Origin: Lasiosphaeris hirsuta
Taxonomy: Eukaryota; Ascomycota; Sordariomycetes; Sordariales; Lasiosphaeriaceae
NCBI GenBank assembly: GCA_030549175.1
Contig: JAUKUA010000006.1
Coordinates: forward strand, 3,348,001-3,412,000
Direction: 5' to 3'
Length of the DNA stretch: 64,000 bases
Made by a program: the position numbers and the translations under genes. Under the pieces are notes generated by a model. It saw only the letters and a program-made list of their open reading frames with translations. It was not told the origin of the DNA and did not search any database. Of this stretch, positions 1 to 10,700 are shown one piece after another; position 1 is the first letter of the stretch, and each line of letters starts with the position of its first letter.

Positions 1-2
1 AG

Positions 3-494
3 CATCATGTTAGTTTACGAACCCCTTTCGGGATCTGGTTCACCCCCTATTCCACGTGGAATTCCATAGATGTGTCAGAGACTGACTGTTGGCACCATGA
101 CAGTATCAACGAGCTATTTTCCCTCAAGAAGGAACTTGTGTGTTTTCTACTCACACCCCATGTCAACCACTCAACTAATTTTGTCCAGAAAGACGGCGCC
201 CCCCTGAATCTGGTGCCCATCACAATGAGAGCTTTGAACTTGAACCTTGATGCGGCGACGCAGGTCATCTTAAATGACCTCCATAGCAACATACGAGACT
301 TCGAACAGAACGCTAATGTTCTTCGAGAAAGCACTACTTCGGAACATGAAGATGCGGCGGTGGAGTCGTTGGAGAGGTTGATCGGGGCCTATCAGGCATT
401 GGTGACATGCGTCCTTCACTTTTCCATCAAAAGCCCCCGGTACGGAATCTTGAAAGATAGACAGGATGATGGCTCCTTTGTGATAGCGCTTTGA
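3..494 (+). CDS. 3' end of an unrecognised protein gene (partial)
   Basis: The frame is open from the third base of the window to the TGA at 492-494, so this is the C-terminal exon of a gene that starts upstream. The visible part is about 163 residues. It is rich in hydrophobic and acidic positions, contains a lysine/leucine stretch around FSLKKELVCF, and has a helical, charged C-terminal third (RDFEQNANVLRES, VESLERLIGAYQ). I see no signal peptide, membrane helix or catalytic motif. I do not recognise the family. A GTG at 72 could be mistaken for a start, but the upstream frame has no stop, and an internal exon boundary near 69/70 (ccatag) is also possible. Coding is supported by ordinary codon composition and low bias. 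Confidence 0.55.
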   Translation, partial: HHVSLRTPFGIWFTPYSTWNSIDVSETDCWHHDSINELFSLKKELVCFLLTPHVNHSTNFVQKDGAPLNLVPITMRALNLNLDAATQVILNDLHSNIRDFEQNANVLRESTTSEHEDAAVESLERLIGAYQALVTCVLHFSIKSPRYGILKDRQDDGSFVIAL

Positions 495-943
495 GTTTTG
501 TCATGGTGCTTGGGAGCTAGACGCTGGTTCGAGACCCACATCCAAGCTTCGACCGGGATGAACTCGTGATTTGGCTGGCATTAGACATCCGGAAGCTCCT
601 TTCCGTGTGCGTCCGGGAGGCAAAGGGAAGTCGGCCGAATTTACGGACGATAGATCCAAGGGAACAATATAGCATTTAGCAATTCGCATTAGGACTTACA
701 AGCTAGGCAGGTGACTTTGGGGGAATCACGCCATCCTTGTGATTCCAAAGCCATTGTTAATCAGGGCGGGGCTTCCATGGAGTACGAATAGGTAACATCA
801 TCCTGGCAACAACCTGGATTTCCAACGACATCAGTAGAAGCAAACCACACTGTCTGCTATAGCACCGCGCATGCAATATATCTTACCTTAAGCGGCCCGT
901 TCTTACTGCACAGCAATCCCAATAAAGTTCACCAAGGGAAATT
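495..943. other. intergenic, nothing recognised
   Basis: This spacer lies between the partial gene and the dioxygenase gene. It presumably holds the 3' end of the first gene and the promoter of the second. A B-box-like GGTTCGAGACC at 524-534 has no matching A box or foldable arm, so no tRNA is called. Confidence 0.5.
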
Positions 944-1543
944 ATGTCTGACCCCTCGGCCTACACTTACCCCTCGCCGTTGGCGGGGTACGAGAATGCC
1001 GCGCCACTCCCCGACGAACGAGCCGAAGACGGCAAGAGCTTCCGGATTCCGGAGATGGGCGTCCTCAGCAGCGCCTACGACAAGTTTATCGACCCGCTCG
1101 AGAACGGCCGACGGGGCGCCTTGTAAGCCCCCTCCCCTTTTCCACACCTACTCTCGCTGCTCCATACTCACCCATCGCACAGCGACGTGCACGTCTACTA
1201 CTTCCAGAGCAACGCGGAGCAGACAAAGTACGCGCGAGAGCTGTGGGAGCGCATCCGGCGCGAGTTCCCCGAGCTGCGCATCTACACCTTCTGGGACAAG
1301 CCCGTCGGGCCTCACCCAGTTGCCATGTTCGAGGTCAATCTCTTCACACCCGCCCAGTTCGGCGCCTTCATCCCCTGGCTGGCCATCTGGCGGGGTCCAC
1401 TGTCGGCCCTGGTTCACCCCAACACGAGCGACAAGGACGATCTGTCGCCCGGCGCACGTGAGGCCCGCAACCACACGCAACGTGCTATTTGGATGGGCGA
1501 GCGTTACCCCATCGACACGGGGCTGTTCAAGAAGTTTGGGTGA
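944..1543 (+). CDS. DOPA 4,5-dioxygenase family protein
   Basis: Two exons, 944-1122 and 1183-1543, are joined across a 60-base intron (GTAAGC...CACAG), giving 179 residues. The join turns TT+C into Phe60 and runs straight into DVHVYYF, the usual start of the DOPA 4,5-dioxygenase (PF08883) fold. Candidate metal/substrate histidines are His63 (DVHVYY), His104 (GPHPVAMFEV) and His138 (LVHPNTSD), all typical family positions. Family members are small cytosolic extradiol-type dioxygenases that open catechol rings; the substrate here is not evident. Fungal homologues normally have about this length. There is no signal peptide. A broken copy of the last codons lies 1.4 kb downstream. The family call is firm, the substrate is unknown. 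Confidence 0.9.
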
Positions 1544-1652
1544 TGTCCTCGGTCGGGCGGTCTTTAGACGGCCCTAGAATAGATTCGTGGTCGGTACCTA
1601 TGTATGGTTGGCTGGCTAGGATCCAGTAGGTGGCAAAATAGTCGATGCTGGT

Positions 1653-2222
1653 CTATAAATCTGGCAGAATGGCCCACCGTAAGATGCTACGCGTGGCTTC
1701 CATGTCATAAACGCCTTCCTTCTTAGGTATGACAGCTCGGAAGGTAAGATCGATAGTCAAAGGAGACGACGAGTCGAATGAGCCTTGGAGGACACGGGCT
1801 CCATTAAATGAAGGGCCAATAATGGTTGCCTAAAATAATTAAGCAACTTTTCTTGAAAAAGGGTGATAAACCAACCTTCAGCTTCTGATGCTTATCATGC
1901 CTTGTTCTATTTGTTGATGCAAAAAGAGTGGCACAAGTTAACAACTCGCTTCGGAGAATGTAGTCTGTCATCTTATGCTTTTATCTCTCCCTGCTTCCCA
2001 CAAAAATCTAAAGTCAAACAAGATACAGCTCCAGTGACCTGGGCGTCCAATTCGACTATCGGCACACTAATAATCATAGGCAACCCCGTTCTCACGCCGT
2101 ATTTTCTCTTCCCGGAGAAGCGGGTATTCATAGTATCGGTCGAAACTAGATGATATTAGCTAGATATTATATTAAAGTGGTGAAAAGGGGGAAATACCTG
2201 AACGGAGACTCGGAGAAATCAT
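1653..2222 (-). CDS. small intron-rich hypothetical protein
   Basis: On the reverse strand, four exons join in phase: 2222-2198, 2145-2027, 1971-1876 and 1829-1653 (TAG at 1655-1653), giving 138 residues. Introns are 46-55 bases. The last exon is the strongest evidence: 58 residues without a stop, with protein-like composition (ATIIGPSFNGARVLQG, LTIDLTFRAVIPKKEG, ILRWAILPDL). A second ATG at 2352 opens another good-looking frame (YWANYFNDTNQEIIEAHDF), but it is one base out of phase with the next exon. Either translation starts at 2222, or the locus carries a frameshift and is a pseudogene. I do not recognise the family and see no membrane or signal segment. It ends tail-to-tail with the dioxygenase gene. 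Confidence 0.45.
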
Positions 2223-2410
2223 GCGCCTCGATGATTTCTTGGTTGGTATCGTTGAAATAGTTTGCCCAGTACCTGGGTCCACTCTTACGTCGACACTGAG
2301 AGTGAAAACGCGGGTTGTCGGTGTACTCCCCGATCACGTCCTCTGAGGACATGCCTACGAGGGTGACTAGTGTTTGATGTCGTAGATGACCGAGGCAGCA
2401 ACATACAGAG

Positions 2411-2476
2411 GTTCGGCAGCAGTCGCAGGCTCGGCAGTAGTCGCAAGTTCGCCAGCAGGCTCAAGTTCGGCGCGAG
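2411..2476. repeat. 18-bp tandem repeat, about 3.6 units
   Basis: Units start at 2411, 2429, 2447 and 2465. Each begins GTTCGG, GCTCGG or GTTCGCC and is followed by a CAG/TAG-rich part. The units are imperfect, which suggests an old minisatellite. It lies just upstream of the small reverse-strand gene. Confidence 0.6.
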
Positions 2477-2874
2477 TTGACATGTTCCCGCCTCAAACCG
2501 GTTATTTATCTGAGGCGGGTAGAAGTCAGCGCGCGTCAGAGAGAACAAACTTTCATCGGAACGTGCCGGCTGGGCCATGTGTTGAGAGAGCAATGCATGT
2601 GTGGTATTGTTGTCGCTGTTGCTGCTGCTCTGGAGTGGAAGATGGAGATGCGGGATCTCCCGCTTGAAAGGGTGGTGGGTTCGAGCACTGGCACATTGGC
2701 CTGTGCAGGTGCGGCGCCCTGTGTGCCTGTGCGCTTGGGAGGGCCTGGGGAGCAACACCATGCCGCACAGATCATTGGAAGTAGTGTACACCGTCGGACC
2801 ATGCTACCTAGATCTGTTCGCATTTCATCTCAAGAGTAATGTGGCAACGCAGGAACTAAGACCACTAGGTGCGG

Positions 2875-2929
2875 GCGTTACCCCGTTGACACGGCGCTGT
2901 TCAAGAAGTTTGGGTGCTGTCCTCGATCG
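2875..2929 (+). pseudogene. degraded copy of the dioxygenase gene 3' end
   Basis: Bases 2875-2929 match 1501-1555 at about 50 of 55 positions. They cover the last 13 codons of the DOPA dioxygenase gene and about a dozen bases of its 3' flank. The shared block includes the stretch coding for LFKKFG. In the copy the TGA stop reads TGC. No upstream part of the gene is recognisable, so this is a fragment or the last visible piece of an old tandem duplicate. Confidence 0.8.
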
Positions 2930-4479
2930 TGATGCTCTGTCATTTTGATGGAATTGTTTCGAGGCCAGGGAGAGTATGGGTATTGTAATGTAGCAGAAGT
3001 AAGTAGTAACAACGTTCACGAGCCGAGTTAGAGGGCATGATTAGGGATTTAAATTTGCGTTGGGATTGGTCAGTCTTTGCGTCTGAGACGTGGGGGGAGT
3101 GCCGGCAGTTCAAAGAACTTGGTTCCTTCTGTGACGAAGGGGAAACTAGTAATGGGCAAAATATTCAGTAATGGTATCAAGAAAACCTAGGAGGACTCCT
3201 TCTCAGATGCCGGAGAGGCTCTTTAAAGTGTCTGATATGTGTTTCTGAATGTCAGTATTTTGTCTGCGAGATGGAAGCCACCCTCCCTATACATGATGCC
3301 GATACAAGATGCTGGGTGAGTGGCCTCGCAGTACTCGGGACCGAGAGTAGTTTATTCACCAGTGGCTTCAGTGGGCCCCCTTTCCTCCGCAGGAGGACGT
3401 TGTGCCATGGCTGTGGACTTCGGTGGCGTCGACAAGACTCCTGGAGGCTTGCATCATTTCCCCTCAAGCCTCATCCTTGGCCAACCCTGTGGCACTTTCA
3501 TGCTCGGACGAAGTAGGAAACCGGCCCCCTCCATGATAGTCTGAAAAGAAATAAAAACAAAGATGCGAAAAGGGTTGCGCGATACCCTCACTTTAGCTTC
3601 ACGGCCCACCGAGATCCTAGCCTCATAAATCTGTCGTGGTGTAACGGCGTCAATTTCCCCCGCGTCTGAGGTGCTACGGTACCTGACAGTAGACTGCTGA
3701 GCGAAGAGATTTCATGCCGTAGCGGGAGCAACCCTGCTTAGTGCCTGTCATTGCTCTTGTTGCGGCCTCATCCTCACTATCATGTCTCCTGGTCTGAGTG
3801 TCGCGAGAAGTTTCATCTGAAAGCGGTCGCCAGATACCAAAGCCAGAATCAACAGACACGACAGCGGGGGGCTCAAAAAATAAAAAATATAAATTACGCT
3901 GCGAGGCGATGAGGACCAGCCGCCTTTACTTTGACGCTCTAAACTTTCGGAGTTGTCGCGTTGCATTCCCAGTTCAGCCCTGGCGAGGCGCTCGTTTCGG
4001 ATGCTCATTGGCCAGTGGCTACGTCTGATGAGCTTGTTGTTCAGCTGCAGGGGTTCACAACCCCTTTCTTCCAGGGGGTAAGATAACCTCCCACCGTCTC
4101 CCCCAGACGCGAACACAACCAGCCCGCAGTGCTTCGTGGGCGGACCACCAAGACTCTGCTCCCCCTTAGCGCTTCGAGATGCCATTTTTAGGAGACCTAA
4201 AGCTGGTAGCAGGCATGGCTTTCTCCGCAAGCCTATCAGGGCGTTTCGGGGGGCCAGCCGCTTTTGTCTGTCGATCTCTTGGTGGTTCCTGCATTGTCCC
4301 CCTCTAGTTTTTCCTCCTCTAGGAATTCTCGCGACATACTCTAGTAGGGTCCGTTGTATAGGACAACCTCCAGGGACATCATTGTCTCCGGGTTCCTGCC
4401 AGTCTTTCTTGATGCGGTTTGCCGCCCACATTCGTTAAACACCGCTTTTGACACCGTCCCTCGTTTGAGCGTCTTCAGA
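2930..4479. other. intergenic, no convincing gene
   Basis: Several open frames occur here, the longest on the reverse strand at 3748-4431. None shows a domain, conserved motif or consistent splice structure, and their composition (Arg, Ser, Pro, Gly) looks like chance reading. The right end presumably holds the promoter of the cysteine-repeat protein gene. Confidence 0.4.
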
Positions 4480-7013
4480 ATGCGTTGGGCACCAGTCTCG
4501 TCGATCTCGCCGCTGGCGTTGGTGTTGGCTGTCGCGGGCGCTGTTGAGGTTGTATACGTCACAGAGCTCGACATATACAGTTCTCTTGTACGGCTGGCCG
4601 TCCCTAAACCGCAAACCGCTCCCAGAAGCTAACCGAGTCTTTGTTCCCAAGGCACCATGCGCGCAATCCGCCATTTCATACAATGTGCAGTACCAGACAA
4701 ACGACAAGTGCCCCACGGACGCAGCCGCACTCCAGGGCTGCGTCTGCACCAAAAACCAGAACTTGAACTCGATATCGGCCGGCCTGTCATCGTCGATCAG
4801 CTACTCATGTGGCTCAAGTGCCACAGATGCCCAAGCCTCTGCAGCGACAGTGAGAACTTGCAGAGATCGAGCGGGTTGGGAACTTGACCATGCTGATGCC
4901 CCCCATAGGTCCTCAGCGCATACTGCAACCAGGACAATATCCCGTCTTTTCCAACACCAGTAAATCCGGTTTCTGTGTACATTACGGACCTCCCAGAGAT
5001 GTCGAATCTGGCGCCATGTGCATCGGATGCCCTGGGTTATTTGGTCCAGTAAGTCGTCCAAGAACTTTGGTTGCTGGGTCATACCGTGCCCAAGTGGATG
5101 TTTGCTAACACTATCAACAGATCCTTGGTAAGAATTTTGATATTCTCAATGCTGGTCTGGTGGTATTGATGTACTGTGTAGACATATTCCGAATGCCCAA
5201 CCGACGCTACCGCCTTGGCTCTTTGTGCGTGTTCGATGAACCAAAACTCGCAGATGGTTAGCAAGGTCATCAATACTTCGGTCAAGTATGAGTGTTCCTC
5301 CCACACGGCAGACGTGATTTCGGCGCAGGCAATGTTCAATGCCTACTGCGCAATGAACAATGGCACGACGGCTTTCCCGGTACCAACCAATCCTCCTGGC
5401 GACAGTAAGTGAAATTTGAGCCTCCTGCCCGGTCTCAATATGCGGCGCGAGAATGGATGGCGGAACAGCTGGCTGACGAAATGGCAGTGACATACTACAT
5501 TACCGACTTGCCGCAATTCACATCCCTGGCCCCTTGCGCCGCGTCTGCCGTGTCCTATGTTCTTCTCCACCAAACTTATGATATGTGCCCACCTGGTCCG
5601 GCCGCTCTGGCTTCGTGCGCTTGCCTCAAGGACGGCATGACCAAAGACATCTTGAGCCAGCTCACCAGTGACGTCAAGTACAGCTGTGAATCAACGGCGA
5701 CTGATGATATCTCCTCAGCCATTGGCGTTTACGACCTGTATTGCAGCGCCGTTCAAGCCCAGATCATTCCGGATGGCGTTACGGCGTCTGTGGAACAAAC
5801 TTACCCAGCCGGGGTCACAGGGGCCCCAGGGGCTGGCGGGGGAGGCTCGGGTGGTGCTGCAGCCACTGGTACTGGCGGTAATGGGAATGGGCTTAATGGG
5901 AGCAATGGAAATAATGGTACCGCTGGTACCAAAGGCAACGATGGACTCAACGGCGGGACTACATCTGGACCGAGCACAGTTGTGATAGTCGGCGCCGCTG
6001 TCGGTGTCGTTGTTGCTCTTGTCCTTATCGGCGGCCTGGTCTTCTTCCTGATGAAGAGCGCGAGGAAGCGAAAGGCGTTGGAGCAGTTGACCGACGAGGT
6101 TCCTATGACGGGCAGACCTCCAACTGCTCCGGGCGGCAACACGGTGACCGAGTTTTACAACGGCAAGCAGGAGCTTGCTGCCGATTCGATAGCAGCACCG
6201 CTTCCTCCACCGAGTCCAGCGCTGAGCACATTGAAGGGCGGGCATCCTCCCCGTGACGACACCGTATCCCCGATTTCGGCCCATGCAGGTGCATTCTCAC
6301 CACCGCCGAACAAGGCCTCTGAGCTTTTTGCCCAAGCTCCGCCTGTTCCGCCTGTGCCCAACAGTGCCGAGCTCCACGGACAGACGGCTGTCCCGCAGAC
6401 GGCCGAATTGCAAGCCCAGGGACCTGCGCATCCGACGTCGCCGAACACCCCCGAGTTGTATGGGCAATCCTCGGCGTACCAACAGCCTCCCAGACCTGAG
6501 CTTCAGGGGCAGGCCTCGCCATACCAACAACCTACCAGGCCTGAATTGCAGGGCCAAGGTGCCATGTACCCGCCTCCGAATAGGCAAGAGCTCCAGGGAC
6601 AGGGATCACCGCATTCGCAGTACGCGGCGCCCTTCCCCAGTCCCTTCACGCCAGAGCTGCCGTCACCGCAGGGCTACCCGCAGCACCCGCAACAACAACA
6701 ACAACAACAATACCAGCAACATCCGCAGCAGCAACAGTATCAGCAATACCAGCAAAGCCCGCCGCCGCAGCAGTACCAGCAACAGTACCCGCAGCAGCAG
6801 CAATACCCGCAGCAGCAGCAATACCCGCAGCAGCAGCAGTACCCACAGCAACAACAACAACAACAACAGTACCCGCAGCAGCAGCAGCAGTTCCCGCAGC
6901 AACAATATCCGCAACAGGGCTACCCGGGACCGAACCAACAGTGGCAGCCCGCACCGCCGCCACCGCCGCCCGTTGTTCATGAGATGGATGGTGGCCCTGG
7001 CCAGGCTAGGTGA
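4480..7013 (+). CDS. secreted single-pass membrane protein: three six-Cys repeats and a Gln/Pro-rich tail
   Basis: Six exons: 4480-4587, 4652-4849, 4909-5048, 5121-5127, 5182-5404 and 5488-7013, giving 733 residues. The 7-base fourth exon is needed to keep frame. A signal peptide (about residues 1-23, PLALVLAVAGA) precedes three tandem modules of about 90-100 residues. Each reads roughly Y-I-T-D-L-P...LAPCA...CP...C-x-C...YSC/YEC...YC, so six cysteines per module (about residues 25-108, 125-210, 226-312). A Gly/Asn-rich linker leads to one membrane helix at about 389-413 (VVIVGAAVGVVVALVLIGG), then a basic stop-transfer KSARKRK. The cytoplasmic tail has PELQGQ-type repeats and long Gln runs (YPQQQQ). 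I know of similar modules in other sordariomycetes but no proven function. A cell-surface sensor or wall-linked role is inference. Confidence 0.85.
5121..5127 (+). other. 7-base microexon
   Basis: ATCCTTG lies between an intron ending in CTATCAACAG (with GCTAAC branch site) and a GTAAGA donor. With it, exon 3 (phase 2) joins exon 5 in phase. The product reads QSLTYSECP, matching VQYQTNDKCP and LLHQTYDMCP in repeats 1 and 3. Skipping it breaks the frame. Confidence 0.8.
6688..6916 (+). repeat. CAG/CAA trinucleotide-rich coding repeat (poly-Gln)
   Basis: Runs of CAACAA, CAGCAG and TACCCGCAG repeats encode YPQQQQ units in the tail of the membrane protein. The number of units is likely to vary between strains through replication slippage. 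Confidence 0.9.
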
Positions 7014-7789
7014 CATTGATGATGAGGCTCAAGCTCAGAGAGTGTGCTATAGCGTGAGGAACTTGAAAATATGGGGCGCATTCGGACTGAATTGAGGGAC
7101 ACCGCGGTGTTTCCGTTTCTGTATGATCTCATCTTGGGGAGCTGTATTGGTCGATAGGGTCCATGGGCTAGAGGAAGGGGCATTTGCGTGTGCATAATAG
7201 CCGTTTGGGGGTTGCATTGATGGTGAGGAGATATCGCTCGGAGGGCCGGGATCAACGCTGGATATAGTAGACAGAACTTTCTGATGGTATTGCTTTTTGT
7301 GTATTTGAGCTTGTTTATCTTGCAAATATCATGTTTGTTTTCATCTAAAAATTAAAGAACGTAGAACTCTATCTGACTGTCACTGTTTGTGCCTTGAAGT
7401 CCAGGCATCCACCTCGCCGTTCCCCTCCCAGCCTCACTTCGAAATCGGGGGCTGGTTCGCCGTACGGACCAATGGGCGATAGGTGGCTGTGCGCCTTCCT
7501 TAACAATTAATTCGAGACCCACCAAGAAGCTCCCCTTCCCGGCGGCAGCTGCGACGTGCGTTGGTTGGTGCAATCCGAAAACAGTCGCAAATGCAAGGTG
7601 AACTGGGGCCAAAACTTCAACTCTGAAGCGACAAAGAAAAAAACAGTCAAGGTCACGAACAACACCACCCAAGTTTCGCGACTGCTATCGCAACGCCAGC
7701 CGCGAAATCCATCACCTCCATCATCCTCGAGATCTTACACTCTCGATAACCGTCATTTCTCTATGCACTGATCACTTTGATCGCGCACG
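7014..7789. other. intergenic between membrane protein gene and MLP1-like gene
   Basis: It holds the 3' flank of the first gene and the promoter of the second. No separate gene, tRNA or repeat is evident. Confidence 0.5.
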
Positions 7790-10700
7790 ATGGCGGCAGC
7801 GGAGGTGGATCTGAGCTACCTCTCGACGCACGCCGATGTGCCAGAGCTCGAGATCCAGGCAGCAGTGACCGCGCCAACCCCCGATATTGTCAAGACCATC
7901 CTCGAGGCTGTCATCTCCAGACTGCGCGATCTCGAACAGGATAAATTTCAGCTGGGGATTGAGCTGGAAGGCGCGATCAGGAGCTCTGAGTCGCGATCCG
8001 AGCAATTCAAGGCCACCACAGATAAAGCTCTCAAAGATGTTGAAGAAGCGCGGCAGAAGCTGCAGCATGAAGGTATGGACCATATGCTGCTGGATTCCCA
8101 TGTAATGACGCGCACCTGACTTATTTGCCTACCAGAAACGACGCGACGATCTCTCGAAAACGAATTGCAGACCCTAAAATCGTCGGGCACTGCCTCCCTC
8201 TCCGAGATCGAAACCCTTCGCGCACGCATATCCTCTCTGGAAACATCAAACAGAGAGACTCTCGCCATAGTCGATTCGAAAACCCAAGCCAATGCTACTC
8301 TCTCCGAGGAGCTGCAAAAGCAGCACCAGAAGATCCTCAAGCTGAACCAGGAAGTCACATCGCTAAACCAGTCCGTCCAGACCGCCCAGACTGCAGCAAA
8401 CTCTGCCAAGTATCGGGAGGAATCCTCAAAGCAGGAGCTTGAGCTTGCCCAGAAGAATAATGACTGGTTCGATGCCGAGCTCAAGACCAAGAATGCTGAG
8501 GCTCTCAGGTTCCGGAAGGAGAAGGGTGCGCGGATTGCGGAGCTGCAGCGATTGAACGAAGACGCAAACTCGGCCATCGAATCCCTAACTCGGAACGAGC
8601 ACCTACTTCGCAAGCGATTGGAGGAGGCACAGTCCAAGGCAGAGGAGGCTCTAACTAAGGTGCAACAGCTCCAGGAAGCTGCCGCACGCGCCGAGGAAAG
8701 CTTCAAGCAAGAGCTGGAATCGTCTCGTCGCCTCGTCGAGCTCAAGGATCAACAATCACAAACCCACCGAAACCGATTGAAGGAGGTCGAGCTCAGGCTC
8801 GAGCAAGTCAAGGATGATGGTTCGGATGAAATCCGACGCATCCGTCGGGAGCTAGAGCAGGAAAGACAAGACCATGTTCAGACGGAGCAGCAGGTGCAGG
8901 AGCTACAAGCCGAGGTCGACCGACTCAAGGCTGTCTTTGACACTCAGGATGCGGCGCCCAGCCCTAGGCCCCAGACTCCGAGGGCTAATGGCTCCTTCTT
9001 CGGCCGCTCTGGCTCTCCATTCGGTACCCCAGCATCGATGCGGGGAAAGTCATCCCTTCGTGCTAGCGACGCCCTCGAGGAGCTGTACACCGTCAAGGGC
9101 CAGCTCGCTGGAGAAAAGCGGCGGAGCAAGAAGCTCCAGGAAGATCTGGACGATGCGGTCAGCATGCTGGAAGCCAAACTTCCCGAGATTGACGAACTTC
9201 AAGCCGAGTCTGAGCGACTGAGAAATGATACTATCCAACTGTCAGAGCTCATGGAACAATCGTACGAGGAGCGTGATACCGCTATGAAATCCGCCAAAAA
9301 GGCCGAGGCCTCCTTGTCGACAGCTGAGACGGAAGCCAGAATACTCCGCACCCAAGTGCGCGATCTGAGCACCCAGATCCACGTGCTTATCTTCAATATC
9401 CATGCGCAGGATAAGGGGCTTGATCAGCTCACCGAGGAAGAAACCGCCCAGTTCGAGCGGATCCAGAGAGGAGAGGTGGCCGAAAACGCCCTGGACGACA
9501 TGTCTGACACGCATCGATTCATTACCCAGAAGTTTGTCGCTTTCAAGGATATCTACGAATTGCAGGACAAGAATCAGGAGCTCTTAAGAGTCACACGCGA
9601 GCTCGCGGATAAGATGGAGAACGAGGAGGCCATTGCTGCCAAGCAACAAGCGGCACAAGACCACGAGGATGTCCAACAGCTACGCGATACTGTCTCGACA
9701 CTGCAGGATGAGGTCAGGTCCATCACCGTGCGCATGAAGAGCTACATGACCGAAAGGGACATGTTCCGCCGTATGCTGCAGCAGAAGGCCAATCCGGCAG
9801 AGATTCATGCCGCTCTGGGCACATCTTCGAATGCCGGTCAGCGCGAGGTTCTCGCTAGCATCGAACAACACTCGTCCATCGACGAAGGCGATCTTACGGT
9901 GGCCCTAAGGGAGCTCCAATCTCAATTCGATTCGTACAGGAACGACCAAAACACGGACAGGAACTCGATGAAAGACCAGATCGATAAACTGTCGAGCGAA
10001 AAGTCGGCACTTCAAAGCGAAATCTCTAGGGTCTCAAGCCAACTCACTCTCGCCACCGAGCGCTATAACATGCTGGAATCCAATTTCAAGGCGGCCCAGG
10101 CTGAGAAGCAAGAGCTGCAGAAGCGGAACCAGTCTTTGTCCGAATCCGCAGCTAAGCAGGATATGCGGACTCAGCAAGTGGCTGAAGACTTGGTGGAGGC
10201 TCGTGGCATTGTCGAGAGTATGCGTAGCGAGAATGCTAACCTCAAGGCCGAGAAATCCCTGTGGAAGAGCATCCAGGAGCGCCTTGGCCGGGACAATGAG
10301 AGTCTTTCTCAGGAGAAGGCGAGGTTGAACAGCTTGCTGTCCAGCCAGCAATCTCTTGCCAACGAGCGGGAGCTGAGCGAATCAGAAACGAAGCGAAGAA
10401 TGCAAAATCGCGCAGAGTCTCTAGAAGCAGAGTTGACAACGACCAAGCGTAAACTCGCTGAAGAGGTCGAGGAGGTCAAGAAGATTCAGCTCAGAAAGGA
10501 GTTTGATGCTCAACAATTCCAGAAGCGTATCGATGAGCTCACCACGACAATCGGTCAAATCAAGGAAGAGAGTGTGGCTATCAAGACGACCCGCGATCAC
10601 CTCCAGGCCCGTGTTGGCGAGTTGGAGATCGAAGTCAAGAATGCTCAGGAGCGGGCTGACCGTCTCCGCCCTATCCCTACCTCGAGGTCCCAGCCTACGG

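Noticed and set aside
524..534. B-box-like GGTTCGAGACC after the first gene.
   Set aside because: No matching A box or foldable stems upstream, so this is a chance match.
3748..4431. 227-codon reverse-strand open frame.
   Set aside because: Biased composition, no domain, and it overlaps the likely promoter of the cysteine-repeat gene. Probably chance.
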